Assembly: GCA_032622095.1 (NCBI GenBank)
Contig: CP136063.1
Coordinates: 29,204,987-29,268,986, forward strand
Reading direction: 5' to 3'
Source of the DNA: Siphonodentalium dalli
Lineage: Eukaryota; Mollusca; Scaphopoda; Gadilida; Siphonodentaliidae
DNA length: 64,000 bases
Shown here: positions 33,308 through 45,492 of the stretch, one piece after another
Layout: each line of letters starts with the position of its first letter
Position numbering within the stretch: the first letter of the stretch is position 1
Translations under genes and position numbers: made by a program
The notes under the pieces: generated by a model
Database searches by the model: none
Told to the model about the DNA's origin: nothing
The model's input: only the letters and a program-made list of their open reading frames with translations

Positions 33308-34003
33308 GGGGATAACAGTGTGGTGTTTTGTGATTTCGGAAAGGTACATGGCGAATTTACTATGGCAAGTTTAGTTAATGGGCGACGGCGGAGCCGGAGC
33401 CCATTAAAGATGGATTATCTCTTTAAATAACAAATTTTAAATAGTTGCGTGGGTATAAAATAATAGATATGAACTGAAGACCTATGTCCGGAAAAGCTTC
33501 TATCAATTAATATTGATTTTATTTCGAATGTTAAATCGGGCCCATTTATGTTACTATTTTTAGAACCGACCATTCGGATGAGACAGTATTGCGACATAGA
33601 GCACTGGGCTGTTCCTACGGCTACGCAACGAATGTCAAATGTCACAGATTGTTTGTTTGTATTGTTTTGTTCCACAGATATAAGCGATAATGAGTATAAT
33701 TAACGTTTATTTGTGACAAAATTGCACAATATAATTTCTGGTCTCTGTTAACAGTAACCAATATTGTTCGTTAGCTGAACAAACACACCTTTTTTACCAG
33801 AAAATATTCGAAATAAAATTAATATTAATCGATAGAAGCATTTCCGGACAGGAGTCTTCGATTCAAATCTAATATTTTATAACCCGGTAACTGTATAATA
33901 CATGTTTACAAAGAGATAATCCACCTTTAACGGGTATTTGCCAAAGTATATTCGCCATGTACCTTTCCGAAATCACAAAACACCACACTGTTATCCCCAT
34001 TCT
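33308..34003. mobile_element. Hairpin element with 62-bp TIRs, itself carrying a MITE
   Basis: GGGGATAACAGTGTGGTGTT at 33,308 is matched inverted at 34,003, and the arms stay nearly perfect through CATGGCGAATTTACTATGGC. Only ~115 bp of own interior remain once MITE copy 10 is removed. A third diverged end copy is near 34,415-34,490. I could not find a clear target duplication. Confidence 0.8.
33408..33926 (-). mobile_element. TTAA-site MITE copy 10 inside the hairpin element
   Basis: 519-bp body, TTAA at 33,404-33,407 and 33,927-33,930. Flanks CCAT and CGGG differ outside TTAA, so the duplication is exactly 4 bp. Confidence 0.92.
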
Positions 34004-34703
34004 AATGTTCTTCGAACTTAAAAATGTTAATTAGACAAACAAATGGCTCGTAATTATCAACGAAATGTGCGGCCATAGAAAACACTCAGCCAATTAACGA
34101 CTTTTTATTTTATATTTAATGCGCTAGATAAAATATAGTCCCCCAATTACCATCGCTCTTATCGTTAAAAATACTGATAAACATGAAAAATTGCCACCTC
34201 AAATAGAAATAAATATGCACAACAATTAGTTTCTGCGTGTACCTGATGTCTTTTTCAGATGTTTACCACTAACGGTTTTGATTTTACCAGCGATCTTGAA
34301 GTTGAATTGAAACAATGGGAAATTGGTTACTCTATGCGATGTATTTCACGCCGTGTCTGTCGCGGTTTTATGTCAAGAAATTTGGTCAAATGATATCGAG
34401 ACACTGACATTGGTGTGGTATAACGTTGTGGTGTTTTGTATTTTCTGAAAGTACATGTATACATGGCGAATGTACTGGCTGTCTGTCAATTTTCGACAAA
34501 AGCCAGATCGCTGGTCTGTTTATATAGAAACGAGCTAGTAACGGTAGTCAGTGCCAAGGGCGTCAACTCTATAATCTACTCTGTAACGTCGCCGGCATGT
34601 ACTGCGTAAGGGTGACGTCATGGAGTGAAACCGGTAGGGTAACACCAACGTACGTACCTACGAATCTGACTGATCGCCATACTGTTGCACGAGCGCACGT
34701 AAT
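34004..34703. other. No gene recognised
   Basis: Contains the third hairpin-end copy (34,415-34,490) and a segment (34,615-34,703) matching 20,240-20,330. No coding signal. Confidence 0.5.
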
Positions 34704-35330
34704 AAGCGCACCGCACACGATGCGATAGTTGTTGCACGATATTTGTCGCAGACCCTTGCGACGTAAAATCTGTGTACGCACACGCTACGATTTTAGTCGT
34801 GCGACTTTTGTTTTTATCACCTGCGATAGACCGCCAAACACGATGCGATCGGATCGTACGATCTGGTTGTTTACTTTCTCGTGAATGCAATGGGTTATAT
34901 AGTTATATAGACTAGTAGGCCATATAACTGATTTAATTCTCCACACAAATTCACAATCAAATAATATTTTGCTTGTGTCCAGTCCACCTGTTTCAATATT
35001 GTACCCGTAGTTGTATTGTAGAGCCATGCATGTATTACGCCGTCCAAAATATCCCGCTACTCTGACTTTGAAGGATACTGCATGGGCGCCATGTTGTTAT
35101 GAAATAAAACATGTGATCGACGCGTGATCACATTAATAGCTGAATCTGATTGGCTACTTCGAATAAATTGTACGACTCGATCGTAGAAAATCAAAATTAT
35201 TTGATTCCTTGCGGGGCAGATCGTACGACAAAATGTCCTGCGATTTTCCACCGCACACGCTGCGATTTGACCCGTAACCGGTGCCCGATATTTGTCGTAC
35301 GATATATATCGCATCGTGTGCGGCGGCCTT
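34704..35330. mobile_element. Inverted-repeat element with GCACACGATGCGATA ends
   Basis: Left AAGCGCACCGCACACGATGC and right, inverted, AAGGCCGCCGCACACGATGC. Inside are many TCGTACGA/CGCACGAC words on both strands and two further internal CGATGCGAT copies. About 627 bp, no ORF of note. Flanks do not show a duplication; the right flank (AAGACATCATGTAGG) is segment P sequence while the left is another repeat. Confidence 0.7.
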
Positions 35331-35780
35331 AAGACATCATGTAGGAAAGGATTCCTCTTTTCTTCGCAGCTGGAAACACTGAAGGCTCCAGATACGCACT
35401 ATATAACGCGAGGTCAATGTAATAACGACCGGATTATGCATATATATAAGCCATTCCTGACCGTGCACACACTATGCACCATACGAGAGGCAGTTTAATG
35501 GTATTTATAGTGATATGGCCACTGAGACAACCTGCATGGTCATAGACGCTCACGCATAATCGACATCACGCTAAAATCAGAGAGTGTTCGTGCATTTGGG
35601 CATCCATCAGTTTACATAAATGCAATTGTTGGAAAAGTGACTTGGATTGAATTCGAGAGAATGGAGTGAATGCACTCAGATGTGTCATAAAGAAGAAGCA
35701 AAGTCGACATGGCTGATAGAGACTCTTAAAACTGGAGCTGCGTATTGACCCACTTGATCCGAATAATATGTACTCTGAAC

Positions 35781-37345
35781 CAGGGATGGGGTAATTGTAA
35801 TTTGTAATTGATTGTAATTAATTACATTTTTTCAAGTAATTGCATGTAATTGGTAATTGAGTTTATTCTCAATTACATGTAATTGCAATTGTAATTGGTT
35901 AGGATGTAATTGTAATTGTAATTAGGGTCTTAATTTCAATTACTTCAAAATCACAGGTACTTGTTTCTTCTCAATTCATCCAATGGTTTCTTCAAATGTT
36001 TTTTTTCTCCAAATTTCAAAGCGTAAGACTGGTGACTGGCTATCACTATGTTGTCACAACACTGAGTCTTTATCCACTGTGTCTCAATTGTGAATTCTGT
36101 TGACACCTCCTGTTTGTTTGCTTAAGCATTGGTTAACCTTTGAGGTAGAAGCCTACTAGAAGGCTTGTTTTGATAAATACAATGAGAAACCAACTTCAAA
36201 TAATTGACAATAGATCACTATAATATATCACTCTTTACTTATGATCATGTTTCGTTATCTCCATCTGTTATGGTAGAAATTCATACCAACCATTGCTAAT
36301 GCTATCAACATGTCTACAAAAAATCTGGCAGCATTTTAATTTGCAGAAAGACACACCGTGTCCTATGAAAGCGAAGTGCAAACTTTGCCCAACTACAATA
36401 TCCAGTTCCAAAAAAGTTACCTCCAATTTTGTGACACATCTGAAGGTAAGTTTCCATTTTTATGTATTAGTTTTGTTTAATTCCATTGACATATAAATTC
36501 AGTCATATGGTGGTATTGGTATATGCATTGTTTATTGTCCCTTCTAATTTGCAACTGAATGACAAAGTGGGGACAAATCCCTGCCTCAATAATCCCCCAA
36601 TTAGCACTGTCTAGTGGCGGCATTGTGTTACCAGTAAGCTGGTGGCCACAAAGCCTAATTAAGTTTATGACTCTAATTAACAATCAGAGTGTTGATTATC
36701 TCATTGTCCTTTACAATTGGCCTGGCTGTGTGTCTGACTTACTGAGATAGTCTTATTCGCTTAATAATTAAATGATGGATACATGTGTGTTACTAAAAAT
36801 TATTTTCATTTTATAGCGAAAGCATCAAGATGTCTATGAATCCACAGTCACACAAGCACCATCAGCAAGTGATCAACAACCTACTAGGATCTTTCAGTAT
36901 GCAAAAACATCGGTCAAGAATGCCAAAGCATTGAAGATAGTTAGCAAAGTTCATAAATCTCTGATATCATTCCAATTTCTAGAAGATCAACCCGACTACA
37001 AGCTGCCAATGCAACACGCTGGAATTGCCAGCTATAAATCATGATTCGCTCAGTTCTACGAACACCTACACTGTACCAAGTGTGCTTCACTGTGTATTTC
37101 ATCTTGCTTGTATTAAATTTATGTTTTGTTATCAAATAGAGTTTATATAAATAAAAAAGTGTTCCTACTTCAATGATGTGCTGAAATGTAATTGTAATTG
37201 TAATTGAATTACATTTCAAAGTAATTGTAATTGTAATTAGTTACATTGTGAAATAGATGTAATGGGAATTGTAATTGTAATTGAAAAATGTTGAAGTAAT
37301 TGTAATTGTAATTAATTACATTCACAAGTAATTGCCCCAAGCCTG
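35781..37345 (+). mobile_element. Non-autonomous hAT element, 8-bp TSD CTCTGAAC
   Basis: CAGGGATGGGGTAATTG at the left and, inverted, CAGGCTTGGGGCAATTAC at the right. CTCTGAAC is duplicated at 35,773-35,780 and 37,346-37,353, and removing the element and one copy restores the pseudogene sequence (compare 47,220-47,227). CAGGG-type ends and an 8-bp duplication are diagnostic of hAT. Subterminal regions are dense in GTAATTGTAATT on both sides. Length is 1,565 bp, with a BED exon but no catalytic transposase domain. Confidence 0.93.
36299..37044 (+). CDS. BED-finger fragment of a hAT transposase, two exons
   Basis: Exon 1 is 36,299-36,445, exon 2 is 36,817-37,044. The donor is CTGAAG|GTAAG and the acceptor TTTTATAG|CGAAAG, phase 0, giving 124 residues. 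Exon 1 encodes IWQHFNLQKD, CKLCPTTISSSKK and SNFVTHLK. Exon 2 starts RKHQDVYESTVTQAPSASDQ. Spliced, the C-x2-C and H-x4-H ligands with the leading W and F form a BED zinc finger, the DNA-binding head of hAT transposases. The tail (KSLISFQFLEDQPDYKL) resembles the start of the hAT dimerisation/catalytic region and stops; no DDE residues follow. The ATG is the first in frame. The product, if made, could bind element ends without catalysis. This is inference. Confidence 0.7.
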
Positions 37346-37559
37346 CTCTGAACAAGTGACTACCAATTCCTCGGTCAATGTGGATAAGATAGCGAAAATT
37401 GGTCAAGAACTGATTTCCAGTTTTCATACATGTAGTACAAATAGCGGGAACGTGAAAACGATTTCAACAGTCAGTAAGCACATACACATTGGCAACGCAA
37501 ACAAGTTTGATATATAAGTTATTTCAGTCAATAGCACGGGAGTTTGAAAATTGATGACA

Positions 37560-38058
37560 TCTCATATATATTTTGAAGACCTCTGTCTGTCTGTCTGTCT
37601 GTCTGTCCTTAATACAAATATACGATTCTCGACCGATCGGGACGAAACTTGGTACGTGTGTGTAGTTTGACCAGGCGGTGGTCGTTGTCGTATTGGCGAG
37701 CCCGTGCGACACCCGTGCAGCGCATGCGCAGGCGAGATCTCGGAAACGGGTGGAGCTATCGACTTGAAATTTGGTATGTGAATGTATCTTGCCCCGAGTA
37801 CGAATTTTATCGGGTCGCCGAGCCCGTGCGACGCCAGCTTCGCGCATGCGCAGACGAGATCTCGGAAACGGGTGGAGCTATCGACTTGAAATTTGCTATG
37901 TGAATGTATCTTGCCCCGGATACGAATTTTATCGGGTCGCCGAGCCCGTGCGACGCCAGCTTCGCGCATGCGCAGACGAGATCTCGGAAACGGGTGGAGC
38001 TATCGACTTGGAAATTTGGTTTTTGAATAGCCCGGACAACGTCGGGCTCATCGGCTAG
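37560..38058 (+). mobile_element. Non-autonomous Helitron
   Basis: Starts TCTCATATATATTTTG and ends GGCTAG, inserted exactly between A (37,559) and T (38,059). Excision restores GATGACATCTTTATATATAA, matching 47,455-47,480. A hairpin GCCCGGAC-AAC-GTCGGGC (38,030-38,047, one bulged base) sits 7 bp before the CTAG terminus. 5'-TC, 3'-hairpin plus CTRR, AT target and no duplication are the Helitron hallmarks. The interior has (CTGT)6 at about 37,585 and 2.6 tandem 121-bp GC-rich units. No Rep/helicase is encoded. Confidence 0.88.
37697..38020. repeat. 121-bp tandem repeat within the Helitron
   Basis: CGAGCCCGTGCGAC starts at about 37,697, 37,818 and 37,939. Each unit carries GAGATCTCGGAAACGGGTGG. 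GC-rich relative to the surroundings. Confidence 0.85.
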
Positions 38059-38210
38059 TCTTTATATATAAGCTATCGCCCTACCTACTTTCAAAGTTTG
38101 AGTCCAATGAACATACAGAGGAAGAATATTCCAAACAGACAAGATGAATGCTCAACGCGTCGACATCACAGCTGGCGTACAAAAAACGGGGTCAGCAATG
38201 CCACATTTAT

Positions 38211-38680
38211 ATCAATTAATATAAATTAATATTAATTTTATTTCGAAGATTTTCTGGTCTAAAAAGGTGTGTTTATTCACATAACGAACAATAGTGGTTA
38301 CTGTTAATAGAGACCAGAAATTTTATGTAACAATTTCGTCACAAATAAACGTTAATTATACTTATTAGCGCTTATATCTGTGGAACAAAACAATACAAAC
38401 AACCAATCTGTGACATTTGACTTTCGTTGCGTAGCCGTGGGAAAAGCCCAGTGCTCTATATCGCAATGTGTTATCAAGCCCAGTGCTCTATATCGCAATA
38501 TGGTATCATCCGAATGGTCTGTTATAAAAATAGTAACACGAACGGTCCCGACTTAATATTCGAAATAATATCAATATTAATTGATAGAAGCGTTTCCGGA
38601 CAGTGGTCTTCAGTTCATATCTATTATTTTTATACCCACTCAACTATTTAAAATTTGTTATTTAAAGAGATAATCCATCT
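38211..38680 (+). mobile_element. MITE copy 11, 5'-truncated
   Basis: Starts within ATCAATTAATAT and ends AAAGAGATAATCCATCT with TTAA at 38,681-38,684. A short internal duplication repeats AGCCCAGTGCTCTATATCGC at 38,446 and 38,477. Confidence 0.85.
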
Positions 38681-39139
38681 TTAATTTACCAATGTTGACT
38701 TGCATAATTATGCCAATAATAATTCATTTGTTTCTCTCCTAATCACATGTTGATGCAAAATAATGAGAAGACGTTATATTTTGGAAGCACTGTCTTGATA
38801 GTACTGCAACAGTTATGGGTGGAACTAGAGCGGTCATTTTGGCAGCCATCTCGAGTATTTGTCACAAATTTTGTGCAGTTCATTTTATTTGTCACTTTAT
38901 ATCATAATACAAGTATTATATCACATTATTAATGTAAAAAATTGTGTTAGTGAAACGCTGGCATTGTCGAGATATACAAACATGTTTACGATTTTTGGTA
39001 CTCAGCAGCCATCCTGAATAAAAATAGTTCCTCAAAGGTTATACATCCACATCAACCGGGATATCAATAAAGATATCCCAGTGATAAATTATCAACAGAG
39101 AAAAAAAAACTGACAAAGAAGATAGGTCACACCCCAGTT

Positions 39140-39645
39140 ATGCTGGATTACATGTTACAGTGATTGTCCCTCTGTCTAACAGAACCTCTCTAGGTACATC
39201 GGTGTTACAGTGATTGTTCATCTGTCTGGAAGAACCGCCCTAGGAACATCGGTGTTACAGTGATTGTTCATCTGTCTGGCAGAACCGCCCTAGGTACATC
39301 GGTGTTACAGTGATTGTTTCTCTGTCTGGCAGAACCGCCCTAGGTACATCGATGTTACAGTGATTGTTCCTATGCCTGGCAGAACCACCCTATTTACATC
39401 GGTGTAACCGCCATTATTCATCTGCCTAACAGAACCTCCCTAGGTATATCGAGGTTACAGTCATTGTACCCCTGTCTGGCAGAACCTCTCGAGGTACATC
39501 GATGTTTCCATCATTGTTCCCCTGTCTGGCATAAGCTCGCTATGTACATCGATGTTACACTGATTGTTCCTCTGTCTGGCAAAACCTCCCTATGTACATC
39601 GGTGTTACAGTGATTGTTCCTATGTCTAGAAAAACCACCCTATGT
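39140..39645. repeat. 50-bp minisatellite downstream of ZNF gene 3
   Basis: About ten units of CATCGGTGTTACAGTGATTG type; see 9,228. Units include CCGCCCTAGG variants not seen in block 1, so the arrays evolve separately. Confidence 0.85.
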
Positions 39646-39879
39646 AATCGGTGCCACTGGGGTTATCATCTCATGAGCTTTGACCAAACTCTATGCGTGG
39701 AATCCATGTTGTACATAATTCAAGCGAGGCCTTCCAATCATATAGTTTATAGTTACAAAGAAGATTCATTCCGCCCTATTTTCTGTTCTGTCACCAGAAT
39801 CTAAGATTGTTTCCAATTTTCCTGTGACGAACATATTAAATATCAGAAACTACATTTGGATAGATGTATGTGATGTTAT

Positions 39880-40847
<968 letters not shown>

Positions 40848-41129
40848 TATCACGTTAAGTGGCTATATAAATATCTATAGGTCATCTAATCTAATTCGAA
40901 CCGAATTCCATTAGCACAGTGTAATTGTAAATTATATAGTTCACGTTAATGAAGGATCAAGTATCATTCGAACAAGGGACATAGAGATATCGTATTCTGT
41001 TGAATAAACATGCGTCTAAATATATGGTTGTGTTTATAAGCGCCATTCACGAACGATATATGAATAGACAGCCTACACGTGAGTCTACAATACGGTACGT
41101 TGTGCGTCACATGTCTCAAATGGTACAAC

Positions 41130-41279
41130 CAGGCGCGTAGTTAGTATCCCCAAATAGGGGGGGGGGCTAAACATTATATGGGGGTCCTAGCAGGCATATC
41201 CCGAGTGCCGCAGGCCCGAGATGGGGGAGGCTCCGAGAGGGGCTGTCCCCCTCCTGAGGGTGGAAATTGTTTTTGAATG
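41130..41279. repeat. G-rich dispersed repeat end
   Basis: GGCGCGTAGTTAGTATCCCC, a run of 11 G near 41,157, and GGGGCTGTCCCCCTCC. It resembles GC-rich ends of short interspersed repeats of marine invertebrates. I cannot name it. Confidence 0.4.
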
Positions 41280-41283
41280 TTAA

Positions 41284-41803
41284 AGATGGATTATCTCTTT
41301 AAATAACAAATTTTAAATAGTTGCGTGGGTATAAAATAATAGATATGAACTGAAGACCTATGTCCGGAAAAGCTTCTATCAATTAATATTGATTTTATTT
41401 CGAATATTAAATCGGGCCCATTTATGTTACTATTTTTAGAACCGACCATTCGGATGAGACCGTATTGCGATATAGAGCACTGGGCTGTTCCTACGGCTAC
41501 GCAACGAATGTCAAATGTCACAGATTGGTTGTTTGTATTGTTTTGTTCCACAGATATAAGCGATAATGAGTATAATTAACGTTTATTTGTGATAAAATTG
41601 CACAATATAATTTCTGGTCTATGTTAACAGTAACCACTATTGTTCGTTAGCTGAACAAAAACACCTTTTTAGACCAGAAAATATTCGAAATAAAATTAAT
41701 ATTAATCGATAGAAGCATTTCCGGACATGAGTCTTCGATTCAGATCTAATATTTTATACCCCGGTAACTATATAATACATGTTTACAAAGAGATAATCCA
41801 CCT
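41284..41803 (-). mobile_element. TTAA-site MITE copy 12
   Basis: 520 bp, TTAA 41,280-41,283 and 41,804-41,807. Shares its right TTAA with copy 13, in opposite orientation. Confidence 0.92.
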
Positions 41804-41807
41804 TTAA

Positions 41808-42327
41808 AGGTGGATTATCTCTTTGTAAACATGTATTATATAGTTACCGTGGTATAAAATATTAGATTTGAATCGAAGACTCCTGTCCGGAAATGCTTCT
41901 ATCGATTAATATTAATTTTATTTCGAATATTTTCTGGTCTAAAAAGGTGTGTTTGTTCAGCTAACGAACAATAGTGGTTACTGTTAACAGAGACCAGAAA
42001 TTATATTGTGCAATTTTGTCACAAATAAACGTTAATTATACTCATTATCGCTTATATCTGTGGAACAAAACAATACAAACAACCAATCTGTTATATTTGA
42101 CATTCGTTGCGTAGCCGTAGGAACAGACCAGTGCTCTATATCGCAATACGGTCTCATCCGAATGGTCGGTTCTAAAAATAGTAACATAAACGGACCCGAT
42201 TTAATATTCAAAATAAAATCAATATTAATTGATAGAAGCTTTTCCGGACATAGGTCTTCAGTTCATATCTATTATTTTATACCCACGCAACTATTTAAAA
42301 TTTGTTATTTAAAGAGATAATCCATCT
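41808..42327 (+). mobile_element. TTAA-site MITE copy 13
   Basis: 520 bp, TTAA 41,804-41,807 and 42,328-42,331. With copy 12 it forms a 1.05-kb perfect-looking inverted dimer around one TTAA. Confidence 0.92.
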
Positions 42328-42332
42328 TTAAA

Positions 42333-43070
42333 ACCGAAGATCAAGTCACTACAAAAAATAATCGGAGACTCGAAAATTAAGTGGACCTTTAAGATCCTAT
42401 TATTATAAAATATATTGCAGCTTTATCGGAGTGAGTGTGGACAATCTGTATATATGTAACGGCTATGTAGTTGAATATATGTGATCATTTTAGGCAACAG
42501 GCACCAAAGGCGCACAAGCGTCGATCGCGAGGCCTAATACACACCGGGAAGCGACCATATAAGTGTGGCGTGTGAGGAATCATCTACACCCATCATAGAA
42601 CGCCACATGACCAACACCCCGAGGAGCGACCATATAAGTGTGACATGTGTGGGGAATAATTATCTGCATCTATCATAGAACGCCACATGTCCAACAGTTT
42701 ACACCCCGAGGAGCGACCATATAAGTGTGACGTGTGTGGGAAACCATTATCTACATCCATCATAGAACGCCACATGACCAACACCCCGAGGAGCGACCAT
42801 ATAAGTGTGACATGTGTGGGGAATCATTATCTGCATCTATCATAGAACGCCACATGTCCAACAGTTTACACCCCGAGGAGCGACCATATAAGTGTGACAT
42901 GTGTGGGGAATCATTATCTGCATTCATCATAGAACGCCACATGTCCAACAGTTTACACCCCGAGGAGCGACCATATAAGTGTGACGTGTGTGGGGAATCA
43001 TTATCTGCATCCATCATAGAACGCCACATGTCCAACATTTCACTAAGTCCGAAAGCTAATATTATTTATG
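42333..43070 (+). pseudogene. Array of unusual finger repeats, copy 2
   Basis: Same leader and fingers as 14,345-14,925. About six repeats, of which the last three share one frame (42,780-43,050): RPYKCDMCGESLSASIIERH, MSNSLHPEE. The first repeat is again the more classical HTGKRPYKCGV followed by a stop. Spacing C-x2-C-x11-H-x5-H. Units 80 or 87 bp long alternate and break the frame. It ends AACATTTCACTAAGTCCGAA, then a non-recombinase tail (DYNYDN...), which is the uninterrupted version of the 14,926 junction. Whether these altered fingers bind zinc is unknown. Confidence 0.75.
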
Positions 43071-43731
43071 AATACTATGATTATAATTATGATAATTTAA
43101 TAATAATTTATTGTATACAGCGTAACTACATTGACATGCTTTCAATTATGATACAAACTATAGTATGGTAAAACAATAAATGTATGCAAGCAACACAGTC
43201 TAATTGAAAGCATGCCAGTTAAAATATCGGGTGATAAAACATTACTATCTGCATGATTATTAATAACATATGCTATCGGATCTTAACTTGCTCGATTAAA
43301 AAACTAAATAATAATAATAATAAAAGAAAAACAAAAACAAATATTGCAGACTGAAATGCGATAAACGAGTAATTATTTCAGGTCTTCCTTTGCCACTTAA
43401 GCACCAAAAAGTTCAACGAATAAATATGTATTGAGTGCCGCTTGAAGTCATTGACAAACTCTTCTGCTCTCAGCTCTATCAGCTACGCATTCCACAGTGT
43501 GGGTCCGGCATAACTAAACGCACGTCTGGTATGGACGAGATTTTTGTGAAAGGGACACCAAATGAATTCCAATTAGCAGTTATCAAGTCTTTCACTGGTT
43601 TATGTTCAATCAATAGATATGTGATGTAATCTCACTGCTATAGACACATATTCCGCCGCTATAGACGTGTCCACTGCTATAGACATTCTGTATATAGGTA
43701 TATATGGTTGTACAACATTATTACAAATCAA
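43071..43731. other. No gene recognised
   Basis: AT-rich spacer with an ATAATAATAATAA run near 43,309. A 64-residue open frame at 43,435 has no recognisable motif. Confidence 0.45.
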
Positions 43732-43863
43732 TCGACTTATGACACCTTGCACTTCGCTGGACTCATCGACTTATGACACCTTGCACTTCGCTGGACTCCT
43801 CGACTTATGACACCTTGCACTTCGCTGGACTACTCGACTTATAACACCTTGCGCCTCGCTGAA
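43732..43863. repeat. 34-bp tandem repeat, four units
   Basis: TCGACTTATGACACCTTGCA, CTTCGCTGGACTCA repeated with few changes; the last unit has TATAACACCTTGCGCCTCG. Confidence 0.9.
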
Positions 43864-44099
43864 ACGGTAAGGCGTCTAACAAGGTTTGCCGAGTGTCTTC
43901 GAGGTTTGCATATTGGATTTAAAAGGCAAGTCAAATAGACCAATGGCATCTCTAGTCTCTAAGTTACCAACCGGTTTATTCTCTAAGTTACCTATATTTG
44001 TCTATTCACTACGTTACCAACTGGTCTAATATTTAAGTTACCAACTGGTCTATTCTTCCGTTTAGTTTCGAACCGGGTATGACGATCTACGTTAAAGGC

Positions 44100-44340
<241 letters not shown>

Positions 44341-44597
44341 TTGTACTACATAGTCTCCGCACAAAAACTATTCTGAACTGTAATATCTCTGCCGAAGAAA
44401 ACACATGCTTCCTTCTCACCAATGATATATTTTTCTAAGTCATATAATCATATTGAATAACAAAATGATACCAACTGGCCACACTACATGTTAAGTGTAA
44501 TTTTCTCGGCTCTTCAATTATTGCCTCTGTTGCCTTCCTTTTCACCAATGATAGTTTTTCTTAGTCTCATATTTATATGGGAAGAAAAAATAGTATT

Positions 44598-44758
44598 GGC
44601 GGACACTCTGGCCCATCCCCTCACTCGGGGACACTCTGGCTCACGTGTTTGTTTACCGGGGGCGAACTCTCTGGCCCATGGGCAACAGTGTCCAACATCA
44701 AGATTGTTTACCCGGGGCCAGAGAGTCATCGAGCGAGGGGTGGGCCAGAGTGCCCGCT
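44598..44758. repeat. GC-rich imperfect palindrome
   Basis: GGCGGACACTCTGGCCCATC at 44,598 pairs with GGTGGGCCAGAGTGCCCGC ending at 44,758, and inner CTCTCTGGCCCATGGGC and CCCGGGGCCAGAGAG also pair. Strongly GC-rich against the AT-rich surroundings. Confidence 0.8.
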
Positions 44759-44789
44759 CAGTGTCGGTCCACAGGTTGTGTTGAATTCC

Positions 44790-45492
44790 AAAGAATGTGT
44801 GCGCTTCGAATGGGTTTTGAAAGAAAAGTGGATTATTTACTAATGCTTCAATTTTTTCTCTGATTCTAATGGCAGTGTGGTAAGCGAAGGGCGTTCCACT
44901 TCGCTGGACACAATGAACTTAGAATAATACCGAGCAAAAATCGAAGCATTAGTAAATTGTTCTACTTTACCAGTGCATTTTTTAACAAAATTGAAAATCT
45001 TCGAATAGATTCGAAGACGCTAGCGTTATAAAATGTACTCATAGAAGTTACCTTTTTGTGAAATATTTGTTTCATTCGTAGAAATATGTTTTTGACAAAA
45101 AAGAAACACACTTGTTTTGACGTTCGAGAAATCCCGTGAAAACACAACAAACGATTATATACCAAGTTATCAACAGTTCGCAATGGGAAGAACAGACACA
45201 TTTGTTACGGAATATTTGTCAGGAAATGAAGGACTGGCGAAAGCAGATAACACAAAGACCGGTTCAATGTACAATCAACCTGAAACCTCAGACGATTGAC
45301 ATACCAATTCAAGTACATGGTTTCCAGAAAGAACCAACGAAGCGATCAACATTTGGATCACTCGGAAAGATTTAACAGTGATGAAGAAACAAAAGAAATT
45401 ATTTTTTATATTATTTTAAACGGCCTTAACTTAAAATTCACGACAGATACGCTCTGCATTATTATGCTAAATGGTGATCGAATTATAGATAA
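44790..45492. other. Unassigned stretch with two small open frames
   Basis: Plus-strand frames of 60-81 residues (for example EEQTHLLRNICQEMKDWRKQ at about 45,200) have a helical, charged look but no motif I recognise. Confidence 0.35.

Larger units (their letters stand above)
35331..38210 (+). pseudogene. Multicopy pseudogene (segment P), copy A, broken by hAT and Helitron insertions
   Basis: Host pieces 35,331-35,780, 37,346-37,559 and 38,059-38,210 join into one segment colinear with 46,850-47,650. They keep the N-terminal reading frame from ATG at about 35,709 (MADRD...), then TTNSSVNVDKIAKIGQEL, NVKTISTVSKHIHIGNANKF, and MNAQRVDITAGVQK. See the 53,150 copy for the family. The 3' half is replaced by MITE copy 11. 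Confidence 0.75.

Noticed and set aside
41291-42320. Recurring ~86-residue frame starting MEQNNTNNQSVTFDIRC in several MITE copies
   Set aside because: It recurs only because the MITE recurs. It runs into the terminal inverted repeat, has no motif, and is broken in other copies.
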